Origin: UBA3700 sp002372775
GTDB taxonomy: Bacteria; Bacillota; Clostridia; Christensenellales; UBA3700
Assembly: GCA_946615965.1 (NCBI GenBank)
Contig: CAMOIC010000039.1
Location: 1-9,787, forward strand
DNA: 9,787 bases
Direction: 5' to 3'
The translations under genes and the position numbers were made by a program. This document shows positions 8,201 through 9,787 of this stretch, piece after piece (the stretch's first letter is position 1; each line of letters begins with the position of its first letter). The notes under the pieces are model-generated. The model was given only the letters and a program-made list of their open reading frames with translations, was not told where the DNA came from and did no database searches.

Positions 8201-8850
8201 CTAATAGCAGAAGAAGTCATAGAAGCAAATGCTGGAGCTGCTAACTTCTCTGTCTTTACGTATACTGCCATAGCAGCATCAGATTTAACATATTCTTTTG
8301 CATCTTCTGATGGATTTGCTGTTACATAGATATAATATCTTCCTGTTGAACTATATTTTTCACTATCAAATGAATAAGACAATTCTGTAATAGTATCTTC
8401 ATATTTTGCTGTAGAAGTTGTATCTGTAACCTTTACTGTATAACTACCTGCATTTTGTACAGCTGTCCAAGTAGCTACTTTATCTGTAATAGTAATAACG
8501 GTACGATCTAACTTATTTGTTTTTGTAAAAGTATATGAAGCGTAGCTACTATATACTGTTTCGTCTTTACTATTAACACCTACTGCTCTTATTTTTACTT
8601 CATAAGATTTGATTTCTGTTACAGATAATGTGTAATAAGTTTCTTTTGTTGTTAAAGTTTCCCCTCCATCAACTGTTAATTCATAACTTGATGCATTAGA
8701 AACTGCATTCCAGCTTATTGTGCTTCCACTTTGTGTAAATCCACTTGGAGCATCCAAAGTAGTAAAATCTACAGTCTTACAAGCAACTAAAGTTGCTACC
8801 ATAGATAAAACGACAATAAGTAATAATAATATTTTGCTTGATTTTTTCAT
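5275..8850 (-). CDS. Large surface lipoprotein with fibronectin-like modules and a GLUG-like beta-helix region
   Basis: This protein of about 1,191 residues is exported and lipid-anchored. Residues 1-24 are a signal peptide (MKKSSK, then a long hydrophobic run) ending in the lipobox LVAC, with Cys24 the anchor. Residues about 31-290 hold three fibronectin-III-like modules marked by WNAVSNASSYEL, WTAVQNAGSYTV and WTAVSNASSYVV. Residues about 360-552 are rich in short Tyr-containing units (YYVYDNGNY, KYYTYDSGTQLY, IYALDGGVY). From about 657 to 1067 repeats of the type AGF...NGTI-x-N-C/S-Y/F resemble GLUG repeats of surface beta-helices, opened by VNGIVDGNNHYITNL. A last region of about 80 residues is unassigned. 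No LPXTG or transmembrane anchor is seen. I chose ATG 8850 over the GTG at 8859 because AGAGGA lies 10 nt from the ATG but only 1 nt from the GTG. Adhesion or glycan binding is inferred; ligand unknown. Confidence 0.88.
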   Translation of the reverse strand: MKKSSKILLLLIVVLSMVATLVACKTVDFTTLDAPSGFTQSGSTISWNAVSNASSYELTVDGGETLTTKETYYTLSVTEIKSYEVKIRAVGVNSKDETVYSSYASYTFTKTNKLDRTVITITDKVATWTAVQNAGSYTVKVTDTTSTAKYEDTITELSYSFDSEKYSSTGRYYIYVTANPSEDAKEYVKSDAAMAVYVKTEKLAAPAFASMTSSAIRWTAVSNASSYVVKLYKVGTPNDELVNTYTTSTSSYLISNLDLDEEGTYYCLVQSKGDTGSYAVYQDSDFCERNLEYDIKTVNVLDGVDLIIAKDAEGLSTARFTINKIDSIESLTLYLKAKNASGTSSLTDLKKTVALSDGVVGNYIMVDKASQSFDSSKVYYVYDNGNYIIAKKVTYAIATTYSSNLTYYKQNLDESYSQWGDHYYLTDDSTVNIQSKYYTYDSGTQLYTAVEVMKEVDGNVDGSTTIYALDGGVYVAAGTKDAPDAAYASVTHYYQALTAFESGTDYYEFFKLSTSFSNGTFKDEQGNAMNVYTRSESTLSDYEDGVTYYLPESITFTINIEDLFFEKNGDVYDYLLSDLTYYGKFFDLSLSVNTTSTSVVNMSSISKTDGYVSYRIPHIVGSTEQYSNYKVNDKVTVLGQYFDSEEEFNSFKTKYNGYYVIQTIGELQYLNVKNDINCVLVDDLDNEGFNWNTIKKVNGIVDGNNHYITNLVYYCPTNGLDIFNDYHEYCASFVKLNNGTIKDLYLTSVSSDSETAIVAGFVEDNKGTINNCLVQGKISASYEAAGFALENSASIASCQVFADVKAPLASGFVQYIDNGTVSNSYVIGDISANIEYVKVGDYASLAKLDSNDLIFVKKNDVMTYLGELGDDLKYGLEGDKLVDSEYEEFYTTYNKEAVAEGFAESVYNGTISNCFFQGNVSANGSVVYEGENCIQGSSVAGFISAVNENSTVENCYAGPKFTKNNTNINKATATGGKQSIAAGFVSYMSDDTSLVTNCYTTLEATAGTKYAGFAFLVSGKISNSYALGGVGNQTSGDRAAFVISISDESNPTNNIENCYFYIESSTKYSQDAYAQKLNSLSELVTTMSALGDGKIYASIPDYLEPVLVNLPYANSYEVSIRSGEWFDESTKIYIAYLDGSTVKTVSVKDLVFDDSDPDVFRFHVGDFKSKGNSIRVISYKGIRYAIYLTTK

Positions 8851-8860
8851 AAAGTTCACG

Positions 8861-8866
8861 TCCTCT
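8861..8866 (-). promoter_or_regulatory. Ribosome binding site that decides the lipoprotein start
   Basis: The minus strand reads AGAGGA at 8866-8861, then C, then GTG at 8859-8857, and ATG at 8850. The 10-nt gap to the ATG is usable, while 1 nt to the GTG is not. The ATG also gives a standard MKKSSK signal-peptide start. Confidence 0.7.
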
Positions 8867-8890
8867 ACTAGTGAAAAATATTCAAGTATA

Positions 8891-8919
8891 ATAATAACAA
8901 AAGTTATAAATATTTACAA
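8891..8919 (-). promoter_or_regulatory. Putative lipoprotein promoter with extended -10
   Basis: On the minus strand TTGTAA (8919-8914) is followed after 17 bp by TATTAT (8896-8891), with TGT directly before it. The predicted start near 8884 gives a leader of about 34 nt to the ATG at 8850. The region is very AT-rich, and other -10-like hexamers lie nearby, so the exact register is less sure. Confidence 0.65.
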
Positions 8920-8947
8920 GATAATATTATAATATAAGGCAAAAATC

Positions 8948-8990
8948 CTAGAAAATAAATTTCTTAAATTTCCTTTTGGTTTTTTTCTAG
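8948..8990. repeat. Inverted repeat CTAGAAAA/TTTTCTAG with an internal direct repeat in the divergent control region
   Basis: A perfect 8-bp inverted pair, CTAGAAAA (8948-8955) and TTTTCTAG (8983-8990), is separated by 27 bp. Between the arms is a tandem direct repeat TAAATTTC at 8956-8963 and 8965-8972. The right arm runs into the -35 of the regulator promoter. Arrangement between two divergent genes, one a repressor-type protein, suggests operator sites; no function is demonstrated. Confidence 0.45.
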
Positions 8991-9016
8991 ACAACATATT
9001 TTCTATGTGTTATACT
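8988..9016 (+). promoter_or_regulatory. Regulator promoter with palindrome in the spacer
   Basis: TAGACA (8988-8993) and TATACT (9011-9016) are separated by 17 bp, with TGT directly before the -10. The predicted start is near 9023, giving a leader of about 29 nt. The spacer holds the inverted repeat ACATA (8994-8998) / TATGT (9004-9008), a place where a repressor would block polymerase, so autoregulation by the XRE protein is a natural guess. The ribosome binding region is AAGGCGG at 9036-9042, 9 nt from the ATG. Confidence 0.75.
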
Positions 9017-9051
9017 CAAAATACTTAACGTAAGGAAGGCGGAAGATTCAT

Positions 9052-9288
9052 ATGAATTTTGCAACAAACTTAAAGAAGCTTCGTAAATCTAAGAAATTAT
9101 CTCAAGCAGAGCTTGCTAGTTATTTAGGTTTATCTCAAAGAACAATATCTCATTATGAACAAGGTGGAGCTGAGCCATCTCTTGATTGCCTTGTACAAAT
9201 CGCCAAACTTCTTAAGGTATCTACAGATGAACTGCTTGGTTACAATAAAGACCAACAAGATCAAGGATATACATCATATCAATATTAA
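9052..9288 (+). CDS. Small XRE-family helix-turn-helix transcriptional regulator
   Basis: This 78-residue cytoplasmic protein is almost only a lambda-Cro/C1-type DNA-binding domain, about residues 4-62. The recognition core is QAELASYLGLSQRTISHYEQG (18-38), followed by the usual helix 4-5 region PSLDCLVQIAKLLKVSTDELLG. After that comes a short polar tail with several Q and Y residues (65-78) and no sensor or peptidase domain. Proteins of this size commonly act as dimeric repressors. It is transcribed away from the lipoprotein gene and has a promoter and terminator of its own, so it is a single-gene unit. No toxin gene lies next to it, which argues against a classical toxin-antitoxin pair. Its targets are unknown; its own promoter and the divergent lipoprotein promoter are the obvious candidates. 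Confidence 0.93.
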   Translation: MNFATNLKKLRKSKKLSQAELASYLGLSQRTISHYEQGGAEPSLDCLVQIAKLLKVSTDELLGYNKDQQDQGYTSYQY

Positions 9289-9295
9289 AATTACA

Positions 9296-9319
9296 GGAAC
9301 TCAAATGAGTTCCTTTTTT
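9296..9319 (+). terminator. Intrinsic terminator of the XRE regulator gene
   Basis: GGAACTC (9296-9302) pairs with GAGTTCC (9307-9313) around the tetraloop AAAT, followed by six T residues and a further T-rich stretch. It begins 7 bases after the stop codon. Confidence 0.92.
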
Positions 9320-9336
9320 ATTTCAACACTACACTA

Positions 9337-9346
9337 TCAATATTGA
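9337..9346. repeat. 10-bp palindrome TCAATATTGA overlapping the yqeY -35
   Basis: TCAATATTGA is a perfect palindrome that covers the left part of the proposed -35 TTGAAT (9343-9348). AT-rich palindromes of this size arise by chance fairly often, so it is only a candidate operator. Confidence 0.3.
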
Positions 9347-9372
9347 ATAAACTAAATAATTAGTGATATAAT
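9343..9372 (+). promoter_or_regulatory. yqeY promoter with extended -10
   Basis: TTGAAT (9343-9348) and a consensus TATAAT (9367-9372) lie 18 bp apart, with TGA directly before the -10. The start near 9379 would leave a leader of about 29 nt. AGTGA (9362-9366) and TCACT (9374-9378) form a short inverted repeat around the -10. GGAGG at 9396-9400 is the ribosome binding site, 7 nt from the ATG. Confidence 0.8.
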
Positions 9373-9407
9373 TTCACTTGGAATTTAATTACTTTGGAGG
9401 AATTAAT

Positions 9408-9787
9408 ATGGATATCAATACATTTAAGAAAGATAAAATCCAATATATGAAAGAACACAACAAGCCAGCTATTACTGCTCTAGATTTAGTAGTTAATAAA
9501 GTTATGCTTGCTACAATTGATAAAAGAGAAAAAGGTGAAGAATTACAAGAAGCTGATATCGTTTCTATTCTTCAAAAATGCGAAAAGGAATTAACAGAAG
9601 AAAGAGAAAGCTTCGTTAAGGCTGGAAGAGCTGAAACTGTTGCTGAACTTGATGTTCAAATCTCTGTTGTAAAAGGATACTTACCAAAGTTAATGTCTGA
9701 AGATGAAATTAAAGCTGAAATTGCAAAGCTAGATGACAAAACACTTCCAAGTGTTATGAAACATTTTAAAGCAAACTTTGCAGGTAA
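9408..9787 (+). CDS. yqeY: GatB/YqeY-domain protein, C-terminus cut by the window edge
   Basis: I translated 126 codons from ATG 9408 to the edge; the frame is open and roughly 20 residues should be missing from a usual length near 148. Features of the YqeY family are visible: the N-terminal helical segment, then LQEADIVSILQKCEKEL and ERESFVKAGRAETVAELDVQI (close to the family pattern K-x-R-x-x-S-x-x-x-F-x-x-x-G-R), then KGYLPKLMSEDEIKAEI, and near the edge SVMKHFKANFAGK. The domain is related to the tRNA-interacting C-terminal part of GatB, the subunit of the Glu/Asp-tRNA amidotransferase, but the stand-alone protein has no settled role. In many Bacillota the gene sits beside rpsU; here the visible neighbour is the XRE regulator, which is separately terminated. 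Start choice is supported by the GGAGG site. Confidence 0.92.
   Translation, partial: MDINTFKKDKIQYMKEHNKPAITALDLVVNKVMLATIDKREKGEELQEADIVSILQKCEKELTEERESFVKAGRAETVAELDVQISVVKGYLPKLMSEDEIKAEIAKLDDKTLPSVMKHFKANFAG

Noticed and set aside
5275..8850. The lipoprotein as a diversity-generating-retroelement or phase-variable target
   Set aside because: No reverse transcriptase, template repeat, homopolymer tract at the start or invertible-repeat pair was seen within the window.
8857..8859. GTG as the lipoprotein start codon
   Set aside because: The ribosome binding site would be only 1 nt away; the ATG at 8850 has workable spacing and a normal MKK signal-peptide start.
8720..8932. A 70-codon plus-strand open frame
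   Set aside because: It is antisense to the lipoprotein signal peptide and crosses the lipoprotein promoter; there is no ribosome binding site.
9155..9346. A 63-codon plus-strand open frame overlapping the XRE regulator, considered as a toxin partner
   Set aside because: It starts inside the regulator in another frame, runs through that gene's terminator and lacks a ribosome binding site, so no toxin-antitoxin pair is supported.

Overview
The window is AT-rich, densely coded bacterial DNA. Strong GGAGG-type ribosome binding sites, intrinsic terminators with U-tracts, heavy use of AGA/TTA codons and TAA/TAG stops point to a low-G+C Bacillota-type organism, perhaps an uncultured gut member of the Bacilli or Clostridia. 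That placement is an inference from style; no taxonomic marker was compared. Trp is written TGG and no gene needs TGA as a sense codon.

Layout: everything left of about 8.85 kb is on the minus strand and everything right of about 9.05 kb is on the plus strand. In transcription order on the minus strand come (1) a roughly 1,190-residue surface lipoprotein with fibronectin-like modules and a GLUG-like beta-helix region (8850-5275), closed by a terminator; (2) a HAD-family YjjG-like pyrimidine nucleotidase (5229-4522), one base from (3) an iron-containing alcohol dehydrogenase (4520-3330); (4) an unusual membrane protein joining a GtrA-like four-helix domain, a long E/A/P/K/V-rich linker and tandem YegP/DUF1508-like modules (3253-1640), with its own promoter and terminator; (5) prolyl-tRNA synthetase (1502-1), cut by the window edge. 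On the plus strand are a small XRE-type regulator (9052-9288), divergent from the lipoprotein, and a YqeY protein (9408 to the edge).

The nucleotidase and dehydrogenase form a clear two-gene unit with probable translational coupling. The regulator and lipoprotein share a 190-bp divergent control region that contains inverted and direct repeats, so autoregulation or control of the lipoprotein is plausible but not shown. The other genes look independently transcribed. The five promoters I can place all have an extended -10 (TGn before the hexamer), 17-18 bp spacers and short leaders of about 25-35 nt.

I see no CRISPR array, tRNA, rRNA, insertion sequence or phage module. The least ordinary items are the GtrA/linker/YegP fusion, the modular lipoprotein, and the nucleotidase start codon lying directly behind a terminator U-tract with no ribosome binding site.
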